Shown in pieces: positions 11,279-22,496 of a stretch of DNA of 64,000 bases. The stretch spans positions 15,702,471 through 15,766,470 of the forward strand of contig NC_058164.1 of NCBI RefSeq assembly GCF_020080835.1. Direction: 5' to 3'. The position numbers and the translations under genes are program-made. How positions within the stretch are numbered: position 1 is the first letter of the stretch; every line of letters begins with the position of its first letter. A model generated the notes under the pieces. The model saw only the letters and a program-made list of their open reading frames with translations. It was not told where the DNA came from and ran no database searches. Source of the DNA: Cotesia glomerata (taxonomy: Eukaryota > Arthropoda > Insecta > Hymenoptera > Braconidae).

Positions 11279-12749
11279 TGTCACAGGGTTTTTATTCCCT
11301 CTGTGCATCCCTCCCTGCGCCTAAATTTGGCAACAGATCCACACTCGGTGTGTCTCTGAATTTATTATTTTATATTTATTTATTAATTTATTTATTGAAT
11401 TTAATATTATTAGTATTATTTATATTTGAAATTTCTAATATTATGGTTATTAATTTAAGAATTAATTTTATCTTTATTTCAGACATTTATAATGAATTAT
11501 TTATAATTTATTATTATTATTATTATTTGTGTGCATTGCCGTAAATCATTGTCATATAGTACCTAATTTTACTATGAGTGATAAATCATAGCCTTTGCTC
11601 GCACGGGTGAGGCCCTACAATATCGATCGCGAGCAAAGAGTTCATTGAATTAGGGAAAATGGCTCGAGAGGCCCTTGTTGTCGAACACGAGGCCTCGAAC
11701 GGTTTACGGTGACAAACATTGGGCAGACACGCGGTGGCCCGCTTGGTGTGAGGTAGACACGCGGGACCTCCGCTATTGTAAGGAGTGTGGATTTGGTGCC
11801 TTGGTTTGAGTTTCCTTTTTCTGGTGAGTACTCACAAGTTGAGATCAATTAATATCCGCACACCGCTGTCTCCTGGCTTAAATAAATTATTCTTTTACTG
11901 TTTAATTAAAATCACTATCGATTGATCGGGTCGATCCCGTAGCGAGTAAGGGTTATCATAAGGGAATATTTGTACCTGTCCCGAAAGCCGCGTGTTGGGT
12001 CCTCGATACGGTTAGCAATGTTTATAATTATTATTGTCAAATTGGGTTTATTATTTTGCGTCATTGACAATTATTATTGTCAAACATTAATTATCATTAC
12101 AAGTATTATTTTCAAGCGCGATTCAGATTTAATATTCTTAAATTTTAATTACTGTTACGATTATTGTTTTGATTGCGGTTATTATTATTCTCGAACGCAA
12201 TATTGTAAAATAAGTTGAAGAAAAATTTATATGTTAATCAAGAATTCCATAAAGGATTTATTTTGTTATTTAAAGGATAAATTTAGTTTAAAGTAACTTC
12301 GTTTTTGAATAAATAATTTATTTATTTTTATTGAAATTTTCTGATCCATTAATAATTAATGTATGAAAGCTGATTCCCGGATTCTTTTCCTATGACTCAT
12401 CTTCCTATCTTAGCTAAATAATCTAAGATATTAATTTATAATTATTTAGTTATTGTTTTTGATTCCAAATAATATCCTAATCTCGACTTTGATTATTTCG
12501 TGATTTATTTTCCATTCTCATTAATTTAAATCGTTAATTGATCGTCCGGCGCGGCCCCTGGAATTTTTATTATTTTTGGTAATTTTCATAAAAAATTACC
12601 TGGCGTCCAAATGTGCACTAACCCAGCCTGAGGGGTTTCCGGGTTAATTTTATTATTTATTAAAAAGGGCGAGCGTAAAATACTCTACCCAGCCGATATT
12701 TCCGCCATCGGTCGAATTTAGTTAAATTTTGGGAAAAAGTATTGTTACA
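11279..12749. mobile_element. Putative solo LTR of a Gypsy-like element (1471 bp)
   Basis: The segment begins TGTCACA and ends TGTTACA, imperfect inverted termini of the TG…CA type. TACT flanks both sides (11275-11278 and 12750-12753), a 4-bp duplication as in Ty3/Gypsy. Composition changes at both borders: a GC-richer block at 11580-11870 lies inside an AT-rich background. No ORF, primer-binding site or second copy was found in the window, so a solo LTR is the simplest reading. A relic of another element is possible. Confidence 0.5.
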
Positions 12750-12839
12750 TACTTATCATTATCATTATTATTACTAAAATAATTGTTGTTTTTATTCAAT
12801 TCATGTGTATTGCAGTATTAAATAAAAATTAAAAAATTT

Positions 12840-12996
12840 TTAACTTCCCGCTAAAAATCTCAGATTTTCAAAAATCGGGAAGTTATTGTTTTTACCCCGT
12901 TTGGCAAAAATCGAGTTTTCATCAGATCTCGACGTTTGAAGGTCACAGGAAGCTTCCCTGACTACCCCCGCGATGTTGTCACTATGTCTGTATGTA

Positions 12997-13087
<91 letters not shown>

Positions 13088-13597
13088 CTATGTGACTCGC
13101 TTATAACTTTTGAACGGTTGAACCGATTTCATCGCGGTTGGTGCCATTCGAAAGGGCTACGCTGAACTTAGATTTCCTGAGAATTTGAACCGATTCGGAC
13201 CGATAGATTTTAAGAAATCTTGAAAAATCTTAAAAAAAATAAGAAAAAAATCATTTTTGAAAGTAGTTTTTTTGGAATATCTTTTAAACGGCTCTTTTAT
13301 CTTTTAAACTAATCCGCCCTTAAGCTTGAAAAACCACGCCGATCGGCGTCAACCCGATCAAAATCGGTTGATTCGTTCGAGAGATAGCGTGAACGAAAGA
13401 AAACAGAAAACCGAAAAAGTGTTTTTCACATAACTTCGTCATTTCTTCTCGGATCACTTTTGATGACATAGCATAATTTATAGAGCTTAAAAAACCGCGT
13501 CGATTGCCGCCAAAAACGTAGAAATCGGTTAATTAGTTCAAAAGATATCGTCAATAAAAGATTTGAAAACAAGTGTTTTTTTAAAATCACTGCGACA
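12840..13597 (+). repeat. Copy A of a dispersed repeat beginning TTAACTTCCCGCTA and carrying a TG microsatellite
   Basis: It shares order and sequence with copies B and C. Shared parts are TTAACTTCCCGCT…, AAAATCGGGAAGTTATTGTTT, CGAGTTTTCATCAGATCTCG, GGAAGCTTCCCTGACTA, a TG tract, then AACTTTTGAACGGTTGAACCG and GTGCCATTCGAAAGG. No coding potential is visible. Copy A lacks the terminal …AGCGGGAAGTT seen in copy C. Confidence 0.7.
13001..13086 (+). repeat. (TG)n microsatellite, about 43 units
   Basis: Uninterrupted TG dinucleotides after a (TATG) lead-in, embedded at the same internal position as the TG tract of copy C. Confidence 0.95.
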
Positions 13598-13800
13598 TTT
13601 TTAACTTCCCACTAACAAAATCGAAGATTTTCAAAAATTAGGAAGTTATTGTTTTCACCCTGTTTTGAAAAAATCGAGTTTTCATCAGATCTCGACGTTT
13701 TAAGGTCATAGGAAGCTTCCCTGACTACCCTCGCGATGTTGTCACTGTGTCTATATGTATATATATAGACACAGTATGTATATATTACACATATGTATAT
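13598..13800 (+). repeat. Copy B (truncated) of the TTAACTTCCC repeat
   Basis: It matches the first ~165 bp of copies A and C (TTAACTTCCCACTA…, GGAAGCTTCCCTGACTACCC). It then runs into palindromic TATATA/ACACATATGTATATATGTGT sequence where the TG tract would be. The following 13810-14190 is AT-rich with no recognised feature. Confidence 0.6.
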
Positions 13801-14196
13801 ATGTGTAACGTATAGTTTGAGACACCCTATTTTTTTTCTTTAATTACGTTAAAAATACAATTGGCAATCGGGGATGAGAGTTTTTTTTTTTTTATATATA
13901 AATTTCAAAGTTAAAATTTCGAAGACTGTCTCCAATGTTTAAAGCATTCCTTATAATTCAAGGACATGAGTTCAAAATTTTGATACAATTTCGAGCGAAT
14001 GTATTGTTTGAGGACTTATGTGCACTTTGAGACCATATATATATTTTCAGGTCTGTGCTGAAAATTTCCACTTATTTTCAAGACATTCTTCGAAATTTAT
14101 ACATATTACTATAGCATAGATTGCTAAAACTTCTGAGGACAGGCCTCAAAATTTTGTTATCATTTTTAATAATGTCTTGAACTTTACACACTTCTT

Positions 14197-14354
14197 TTAA
14201 CTTCCTGCTAGAAAAATTGAAAATTTCCAAAAATCGGGATGTTATTGTTTTTACCCCGTTTTTCAAAAATCGAGTTTTCGTCAAATCTCGACGTTTTGAG
14301 GTCTTAGGAAGCTTCCCTGACGATTCCCGCGAAAGTGTCTGTATGTATGTACGG

Positions 14355-14409
<55 letters not shown>

Positions 14410-14890
14410 CCTCTCATAACTTTTGAACGGCTTGACCGGTTTGATCGCGGTTGGTGCCATTCGAAAGGCTTCGACTAAACTTAGATTTTAAATACAAGTT
14501 GGACTGATTTGGGCCGATAGATTTTGAGAAATCTTAGAAAAACTGCGAAAAAATTTTTTTCCAAATGTGGTTTTTTCCGAATAACTTTTAAACGGCTCGA
14601 CCGATCAATTCCAAAAACTAATCAGCTCTTAATCAATTTGTGTTTAAAAATGTATCATAGAATTTGAAAAACTGCGTCGAATGTTGCCAACCGCCTGAAA
14701 ATCGGTTCATTCATTCAAAAGTTATTGCGGTTTGAAAATTCAAAAAATAGTGTTTTATTAAACTTCTATCAGACTTTTGAGCTCGGAAAGCTCAAAATTA
14801 CACAAAAATTATGTTTTTCGAGCTCTTTGAGTTTAAAAACGTAATGTGCGATGTTGAGCGCTTAATTACGAAAGTAGCGGGAAGTTGCAG
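14197..14890 (+). repeat. Copy C of the TTAACTTCCC repeat, with both ends
   Basis: It starts TTAACTTCCTGCTA and ends AGTAGCGGGAAGTT (about 14890), so the two ends are inverted (AACTTCCYGCT / AGCGGGAAGTT). This suggests a MITE of ~0.7 kb. The trailing GCAGGGATGG…TCAGGGTCAACCG recurs in part at 26037-26070. Confidence 0.6.
14356..14406 (+). repeat. (TG)n microsatellite in copy C
   Basis: About 25 TG units after TATGTATGTACGGA. Reading frames through it (poly Cys-Val) are artefacts. Confidence 0.95.
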
Positions 14891-15394
14891 GGATGGCCTT
14901 CAGGGTCAACCGTTTTCCTAATTTTTTTTTATTACAAAAATGTTAAAATTTTCTTTGTAAATTTAAGAAATGTATAGTTTTCATCGATAATTTAGTTTGT
15001 CAATTTAAATCGGAGGAGATTACGCGGATTAGTAACTTTAAATTTTTTAATGCTGCTAGCTACTATGAGAAAAGAAAACTTTAATGTTTTTATCAGGATT
15101 TGAGCTCTAAAATTTACACTATTAATATGGACACCTTCAGATATGATGATGTTCAGTTGTAACGCCATATTTTAAAAGCGGGTAAAAAGCATGGCTATGA
15201 CTTTTTTTTTTAATTAATTTTTTTGATTATTTGATCACTCATTCAAAGCAGCTAAATTATTTGGCATTTTCTTTATATACACTGTACATAGAATCAAGGG
15301 TAGAAGGTTTACTAGATAAAAGCACGCTTATGTCTTTAAGTTACAAGTGTAATGTAGAGGCGAGCAAAAAATGATACTTAACAAAAAGATATGA
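14891..15394. other. AT-rich spacer with a short dispersed repeat
   Basis: The stretch 15046-15112 is a second copy of the ~65-bp sequence at 4551-4615. No coding region, RNA gene or regulatory site was recognised in the rest. Confidence 0.6.
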
Positions 15395-16513
15395 AATCCG
15401 AACAAAAACAGTTTCACTGTAAAAAATTGCGCCAAGTCCACGTTCATAAAACTCATCTCAATAACATTTTTTGTACTTTACAAAAAAAATTAGATTCATT
15501 TTAATAATTTTCATTCTCTACAAAAAGATGTGAAATACAAAAAAATACCAAGAAACCGTCATAATGTTGAAAAAATTGAAAAAAAATTTATTGAAAATTA
15601 AAAAATAAAAAAAAAATTTTTTTATCGTACTTGGTGCGCGTCATTGAGTACCCCAAATTTTTTCAGGATAAATGAACATCCTTTTAATGTTGAGAAATTT
15701 ATAAGTAAGTCAACCTATGTTATTTCGTAATAAGTTTTACGAAAGTTAGATAAAATTGACATGTCATACGCAGTTATGCAAACTCCATACAAGTCGATAC
15801 GCATGCATACGTTGGGTCGGTTGCATTGTGAGAATTGTGTTTACTAAACAATAAAAAATATGGCCGACTAAATTGGGAAAATGCGGTGTGAGTGCCAATT
15901 AAAATGTATTAATTACAATAAAACGAAGCAATACAAAGCTCTGATATAGCATGAGGTCCTTTATTAACGATTAATGACAGATCTGAAAGAAATTGAATCC
16001 AAAAATTTTATATAATTTCAGATTTCTTGACCACACCACCATATTGTCAGTTGTTTCCACTAAAGATCTAAAAAAAAAAAAATTCAAAAAACGGGTATTT
16101 TTCACTAAAACTGATAATAATTAATACACTAAGCAGTGTTATTTTTAATGAGTTCAGTATACTTGACTAATGTAAATCTATAATAAATATATATGAATAG
16201 CTTGAATAAGCGAAATCGATTTTTCTTGAGTTGAAATTTTTCCGAAAAAATTTGGGGTACTCAATGACGCGCGCCAAGTACGATAAAAAAATTTTTTTTT
16301 TATTTTTTAATTTTCAACAAATTTTTTTTCAATTTTTTCAACATTATGACGGTTTCTTGGTATTTTTTTGTATTTCACATCTTTTTGTAGAGAATGAAAA
16401 TTATTAAAACGAATCTAATTTTTTTTGTAAAGTACAAAAAATGTTATTGAGATGAGTTTTATGAACGTGGACTTGGCGCAATTTTTTACAGTGAAACTGT
16501 TTTTGTTCGGATT
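15395..16513. mobile_element. Non-autonomous DNA transposon (MITE) with ~275-bp terminal inverted repeats
   Basis: The left arm (15395-~15665) and the right arm (~16245-16513) are near-perfect reverse complements. They run from the outer AATCCGAACAAAAACAG to the inner GTACCCCAAATTTTTTC. The ~580-bp centre has no ORF. No clear target duplication was found. The right end abuts the satellite array directly (…GGATT then CAATAAAC), and the left flank is not satellite. Confidence 0.8.
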
Positions 16514-18483
16514 CAATAAACTAGTTGAATTTCAATTCCTTACATTTCAGCGTTTTCTATCAAATGACTAGTTTTTAATTAGGAATTATCGAGAACGATA
16601 TTCGCTACTAAAAAGTACTGAGATGATTGCGTTTTGTTTTTAGCCTAAAAGGAGTTACAAGCCCTTCTCGGTTGATAAGTATAATTTAGATAAAATATTG
16701 AGTTTCAATTCCTGACATTTTAGCCTTTTTTATCAAATGTCAGATTTTTAACTACGAATAATAGAGAAAAATATTTTCTACAGAAAAGTATCGAAATAAT
16801 TTTGTCGTTAAATAAGCCGGTCAAAAAATGTACAAGCTCTTCTCGGTTGAAATGTACAATTTAAATGAAAAATTAAGTTTCAATTCCTGACTTTTCAGCT
16901 TCTTCTATCAAATGACTCCGTTTTTAATCAGGAATAATAAAGAAAAATATTCGCTCCCGATAAGTACTGAAATGATTTTGTCCTTTTATTAGCCTAACAG
17001 GAGTTACAAGCCCTTCTCGTTTGATAAGTACATTTTAGATAAAAAATTGAGTATCAATTCCTGAAATTTCAGCCTTTTCTAACAAATGACAGGTTTTTAA
17101 CTAGGAATTATAGAGAAAAATATTCACTACATAAGAGTACCAAGATAATTTTGTAGTTCAATCAGCCGGAAAATAGGTACAAGCTCTTCTCGCTTGAAAT
17201 GTACAATTCAATAAACAAATTGTGTTTCAATTCCTTACATTTCAGCGTTTTCTATCAACTGACTAGTTTCTTATTAGGAATCATAAAGAACAATATTCGC
17301 TACTAAAAAGTACTGAGATGATTGCGTTCTGTTTTTAGCCTAAAAGGAGTTACAAGCCCTTCTCGGTTGATAAGTACATTTTGGATAAAAAATTGAGTTT
17401 CAATTCCCGACATTTCAGCCTTTTCTATTAAATAACTAGTTTTTAATTAGGAATTTTAGAGAAAAATATTCGCTACTAATAAGCACTGTGATAATTTTGT
17501 CTTTCAATAAGCCTGAAAAAAGTTATAAGCCCTTCTCGGTTGATAAGTACAATTTGGATGAAAAATTGAGTTTCAATTCCTGACATATCAGTCTTTTCTA
17601 TCAATTGACAGGTTATTAACTAGGAATTATAGAGAAAAATATTTTCTACAGATGAGTACTGAAATAATTTTGTCGTTTAATCAGCCGGTAAAAAGGTACA
17701 AGCTCTTCTCGGTTGAAATGTACAATTTAAATAAAAAAATTGAGTTTCAATTTCTTACATTTCAGCGTTTTCTTTCAAATGAATAGTTTTTAATTAGGAA
17801 TTATAGAGAAAAATATTCGCTACCAAAAACTACTGAGATAATTTTGTCGTTCAATAAGCCTGAAAAAAGTTATAAGCTCTTCTCGGTTGAAATGTCGATT
17901 TAAATAACTAGACATAACACGCTCGCTTCGCTCGCCTTCATTCTTTTGAAAATCCCGCCATTATCTCAGTCGACTAATCATCAACCGAATGAAATAGTCA
18001 CAGAATAGACGTAAAACGACACGACATTCGACCATCAACTTTTTAGAAGAGGATAAATTTAGTTTCAATTCCTTACATTTCAGCGTTTTCTATCAAATGA
18101 CTTGTTTTTAATTAGGAATTATAGAGAACAATATTCACTACTAAAAAGAACTGAGATGATTGCGTTCTGTTTGTAGCCTAAAAGGAGTTACAAGCCCTTC
18201 TCGGTTGATAAGTACATTTTAGATAGAAAATTGAGTTTCAATTCCTGACATTTCAGCCTTTTCTATTAAATGACTAGTTTTTGATTAGGAATTATAGAGA
18301 ACAATATTCGTTACTCAAAAGTACTGTGTTAATTTTGTCGTTCAATAAGCCTGAAAAAAGTTATAAGCCCTTCTCGGTTGATTAGTACAATTTAGATGAA
18401 AAATTGAGTTTCTATTCCTGACATAGTCTTTTCTATCAATTAACAGGTTATTAACTAGGAATTATAGAGAAAAATATTCTCTA
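16514..18483 (+). repeat. Satellite array A, ~173-bp monomers, about 11 units, forward
   Basis: The landmark GTTTCAATTCCTKACATTTCAG recurs near 16531, 16703, 16877, 17048, 17224, 17395, 17569, 17742, 18060, 18232 and 18407. Each unit also has ATTAGGAATTATAGAGAAAAATATTC and AAGCCCTTCTCGGTTGA. Monomers of the CCTTAC…GCGTTTT type recur every three to four units, suggesting a higher-order arrangement. About 150 bp of unrelated sequence interrupts the array at 17905-18055. The array ends at 18483 inside a monomer, where the provirus begins. Confidence 0.9.
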
Positions 18484-21400
18484 GCGTTTTCGATCTCGCC
18501 ATGGGTTTCCACCGGGTCCCAATGCATCCCGAAGATGCGCATAAAACGGCATTTTCTACCCCAGACGGGCACTGGGAATATCGTTGTATGCCCTTTGATC
18601 TAGAATGCGCTCCGTCTATCTTTCAAAGAATGATGGACTCCACGCTAAGCGGGTTAAAAGGAACGGAACTCTTTATTTATATCGATGATCTAGTTAGCTA
18701 TGGCAAAACCCTACAAGAGCATGGGGTAAGAGTACAAATATTATTTAACAGATTGAGAGAAGCAGGTCTCACGCTTCAACCGGAAAAATGTAAATTTCTT
18801 TGTCCAGAAGTAGATTATTTAGGTCACGTTATTACGAAAGAGGGCATAAGACCCGACCCAAAAAAAATCTCGTCACTTGAAAATGCCTCGCGACCTAGAA
18901 ATTATACTGAAGCCAGAAAATTCATGGGGCTCGCCAATTATTACCGACGTTTTATCCAAAATTTCGCGGAAAGGGCTAAACCCATAACAGATCTTACGCG
19001 AAAGACTAAACCTTTCATATGGACAGAAGAAGCGCAAGTGGCATTTGACGATATCAAGAATGCCCTCTGCAAAGACTCTTTTCTAAAATATCCAGATTTT
19101 AATAAATCCTTCATCCTGGCTGTCAGTGCGTCCGACTCGCGAATATCCGGAATTCTCAGTCAAGCAACGACAGTGGAGGACGATGACCCAGACGAAAACA
19201 GAGAAAAGATAGTCTCGTGTGTCTCAAGAGTCTTTCACGATACTGAAACTCGATACACAGATGTAGAAAAACAATGTCTCGCGGTAGTCTACGCAATTCA
19301 ACAATTCAGACCGTATCTCTAGAAACATTTTACTCTCATAACTAGTAGCCCCTGTGTTACCTGGTTAAGAGATAGCGCAACTATCACCAAAAGACAAGCC
19401 AAATGGCGCTCTAAATTAAGTAGATATAAATTTAATGTCGTAGTCCGCCATAAAGTCACTGAGCAATACGCGGAAGGGCTCTCGTATAACCCAGAAGGTC
19501 GCCCCGAACCTTCAGGAAATGCGATAAATAATAATACCGAAAATAACCCTTTAGCATTACCAATCTCCGCTATACCAAGACCAAAAGGGTCAAACAGAAA
19601 ACTCTCTGACTCAGAGGCGATTCGAGCAGTCAAGCGCCCCGGTCGCCCCCTTGGATCTAAAAACAGACCAAGAGTCAGCAGCGCTCCTGAAGCAAGAGAA
19701 ACAATCGCTTCTCGTCTTAGGAAAAGGGAAATGGGAAAAACGCGAGTCCCACCAAAAATAAATTATCATGAAAATAGCAATCTTGATATAACATCAGAAG
19801 ACCCAGAGAAGACAAAAGAAACTGGAATCGAAGAACAGGGGGATGACGAAGTCTTCCTACCAGTTCCAACACCAGGACCGTCAACGAGTAATGCAACTCC
19901 AGACATTGGACAAGAGGGGGACGATGAAGCAGAGAAAGATGACGAAACCAAAAAAGGACAGGAAACGATCATCCCACCGAAACAACGACGTAAAACGCAA
20001 GAACTAGTAAAAATGTTCGATGAACTACTTCAAAGACGGCCTCCCTCGGAAAATACCTACCGAGAGAGAGCTTTAGAGAAAATTCGTCGAGAAGAAGCAA
20101 TATTCAATTATACTCCTCAAGAGCTAGCGGAAATGAAACGTACTAGTTCCGAAACCGCGAAATCTATCCGCCAATCATTAAGCAAACTTCCAACTCTATG
20201 GCGAAGTGAAGAAGACTCATCAAATGATGATACAACACCCGAAATTAACGTTGACGAATTTCTGAGAGACAACAGCGACCAGTCTGAAGGAGAATCAAGC
20301 AACATCAGTCCAGAAGAAACCGAAGGAATCGAAGATCCTAGCGAAACAGAACTCCCAATCACCATAGAACCAGAGCCTTCAACTTCAGCCGATGACATAC
20401 ATACGAGAAATAAAAATAATTTAACCCCTCAGAACGTAAATCGATCTTGATTCACAGGCTATTTAGGAGACGGTCCAGAACCCCGAACTCCAATATTCGG
20501 AAGAGTTCTTATTCCCGACGAATTAGCAGCCATGGGTATACGTTACGACCACGAAAGCCGCCAAATCGTAGACGAGAGCGGTAAGGGAATAAACGAAACG
20601 GCCGAAACCGAATCGGCCGACCCCAATAACACCCCTATCGAATTGGAACGGAGGCGATCAAACGAAAATTCGTCAAATATAATTAGATTAACGGGTCCAC
20701 AAAATAACAATAAAAATAAATCGCAAGATAGCTCAGGAAAATCTAGCGATTCAGATAAAAACAAAGATAAGCCAACTACAAGCGAGAATGCAACAGTGGG
20801 GGATGACCCCGGGAACCGCTGATTCGGACCACCCTTTGTCACCTACGACCCACCAACTTTCGAAGAGGCGGAAGACATCTTTGCCGAAAGGCGTCGTCGG
20901 CCAAGAATATCTTCACCCTCAAGTTCAGACGAAAGTATACCCCCAAAAGGCCCCGAAATAAAAATAAAATTTTCAATTAGCCAAGACGGGCTCACTTATG
21001 CCCGGGATCATTTAGTACACTTTTTAGCAGCCGATTGCGAAATAATTAAACCCGTAGCGAAGCTGCTCCGCGACTTAAAATTTATAAATGCCGAGGATCT
21101 TCATACCTCGAAACCTACCAAAGGAGACGTATTTGTCACCAAGCTAGGCCGTTGCAAAATTTTTACGGTATTTATCAAAACAAAACATTTCGAAAAATTA
21201 GATCCAATCGACTTGATCGAAGGATTGAGAAATCTCCGTCAGTCGATGCATAAACACGACATTCATTCGCTTCGCTGTGCGAAGCAGGGGGATGAATTCG
21301 ATGATTTAGATATTTAGGCTTACCTACTACACGAGTTAAGAGATTGTCCGATAACGATTACTTTGTGCGAAGGGAACGTTGAGGTACCAGACGAATCCCT

Positions 21401-22442
21401 CCGAACAAAAATAATCGAAGAAAATCATAACAGCTTAATAGGGGGGCATAAAGGCGTAGTAAAAACATATTGGCGTATTCGCGAAAAATATTACTGGCCG
21501 GGAATGAAAGATAAAATCTATAACTACATCCGAGCATGCGAGATATGCCAAAAGAATAAACTTACCCGAATAAAAACAAAACAGCCTATGTCTATAACAG
21601 ATACACCTTTCGAACCCTTTGAAAAAATTAGTATAGACACGGTGGGTCCTCTACCCATGACTCCCGATGGAAACGTACACATTTTAACCATCCAGGATAA
21701 TTTTTCCAAAGCAGCCGCAGCGGTTCCTCTCCCTGATATCAGAGCAGTAACCGTTGCAGATGCATTATTGAATCATTACATTGCTCTTTACGGGTGCCCC
21801 CGTGTAATTCTATCGGATAAGGGCACCTCGTTTACAAGTAAATTAATTCAACAGCTAGCTAAAGCGCTAAAAATTCAAAGAATAACGACCTCCTCTTATT
21901 ATCCACAATCGAACGGAGCTTTGGAACGATCTCACCAGCCTTTAGTCGATTACCTCCGGGCGTATGTAGATAAATTCAGTAACTGGGATCGGTATGTCCC
22001 AATGGCAATGTTAAATTATAACACCACCGTCCACATAGCCACAAAATTTACACCATACGAAATTTTATACGGAAGAAAAGCTCGAACTCCGACTCAATTT
22101 CCGGATTTCAGTCAAATAAAATCTTATAACGATTACTTAGCAGACCTAATTAGTCGAATATCTGAAATTCAACGAATATCCGCGGAAAATGTGACGAGAG
22201 CTAAACACGAATCAAAAGTCCGATTCGACAAACATATACACCCGGCAAAATTTAGTGTAGGAGACCTCATATATACGTTGAAAGAACCTAGGAAAAATAA
22301 ATTAGACCTTTATTACACCGGTCCATATGAAATAGTCGAAATAAACGAAATGGGAAATTTGATAATAGAAAAAGAAAACGGGAAACGGAAATTACTCCAC
22401 CCAAATAAGGCTGAACCAGCCAGTCGCGAAAAATTTGACTAA
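18484..22442 (+). pseudogene. Errantivirus/Gypsy-like pol (RT - RNase H - linker - integrase), 5'-truncated with four in-frame stops
   Basis: Everything lies in one frame with no frameshift, broken only by stops at 19320-19322 (TAG), 20448-20450 (TGA), 20820-20822 (TGA) and 21315-21317 (TAG). Gag, protease and the N-terminal part of RT are missing, because the sequence starts mid-RT at the satellite junction. RT keeps FIYIDDLV (~18676). RNase H follows, but the usual DAS motif reads SAS. Integrase (from ~21363) has an HHCC zinc finger (HNSLIGGHK…CEICQKNK) and D,D,E residues in SIDTVGP, LSDKGTS and NGALERSH. Between RNase H and integrase lie ~580 residues not usual in Gypsy pol (see next entry). 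It is an old, non-functional copy. Confidence 0.88.
19590..21365 (+). other. Extra pol segment: AT-hook, acidic linker and macrodomain-like region between RNase H and integrase
   Basis: Within the pol frame, an AT-hook-like KRPGRPLGSK (about 19633-19662) is followed by a long Glu/Asp/Ser/Pro-rich stretch that looks disordered. From ~20950 a folded-looking region resembles the macrodomain family. It has a VHFLAADCEI strand where macrodomains have HCVSADLKM, then a KGDVFVTKLG turn, an IFTVFIKT strand and a long helix around LIEGLRNLR. An FDDLD…LLHEL segment at the position of the GLDGL-W motif is followed by an ITITLCEG strand. The Gly-rich loop that holds ADP-ribose is not present, so binding is doubtful. 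The macrodomain assignment is from pattern memory, without a profile search. Confidence 0.55.
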
Positions 22443-22454
22443 AAAGGAACCCAA

Positions 22455-22468
22455 GTTGTTTGTTTCAG
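22455..22468 (+). promoter_or_regulatory. Probable splice acceptor for env subgenomic RNA
   Basis: GTTGTTTGTTTCAG is a good pyrimidine-tract/AG acceptor. It lies 12 bp after the pol stop and 28 bp before the env ATG at 22497, where errantiviruses place the acceptor for spliced env mRNA. The donor would be in the missing 5' part. Confidence 0.5.
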
Positions 22469-22496
22469 ATATATAACAGCCAATACAAATTCGACA

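Noticed and set aside
14217..14408. Reading frame ending in poly Cys-Val
   Set aside because: Encoded by the TG microsatellite inside a dispersed repeat.
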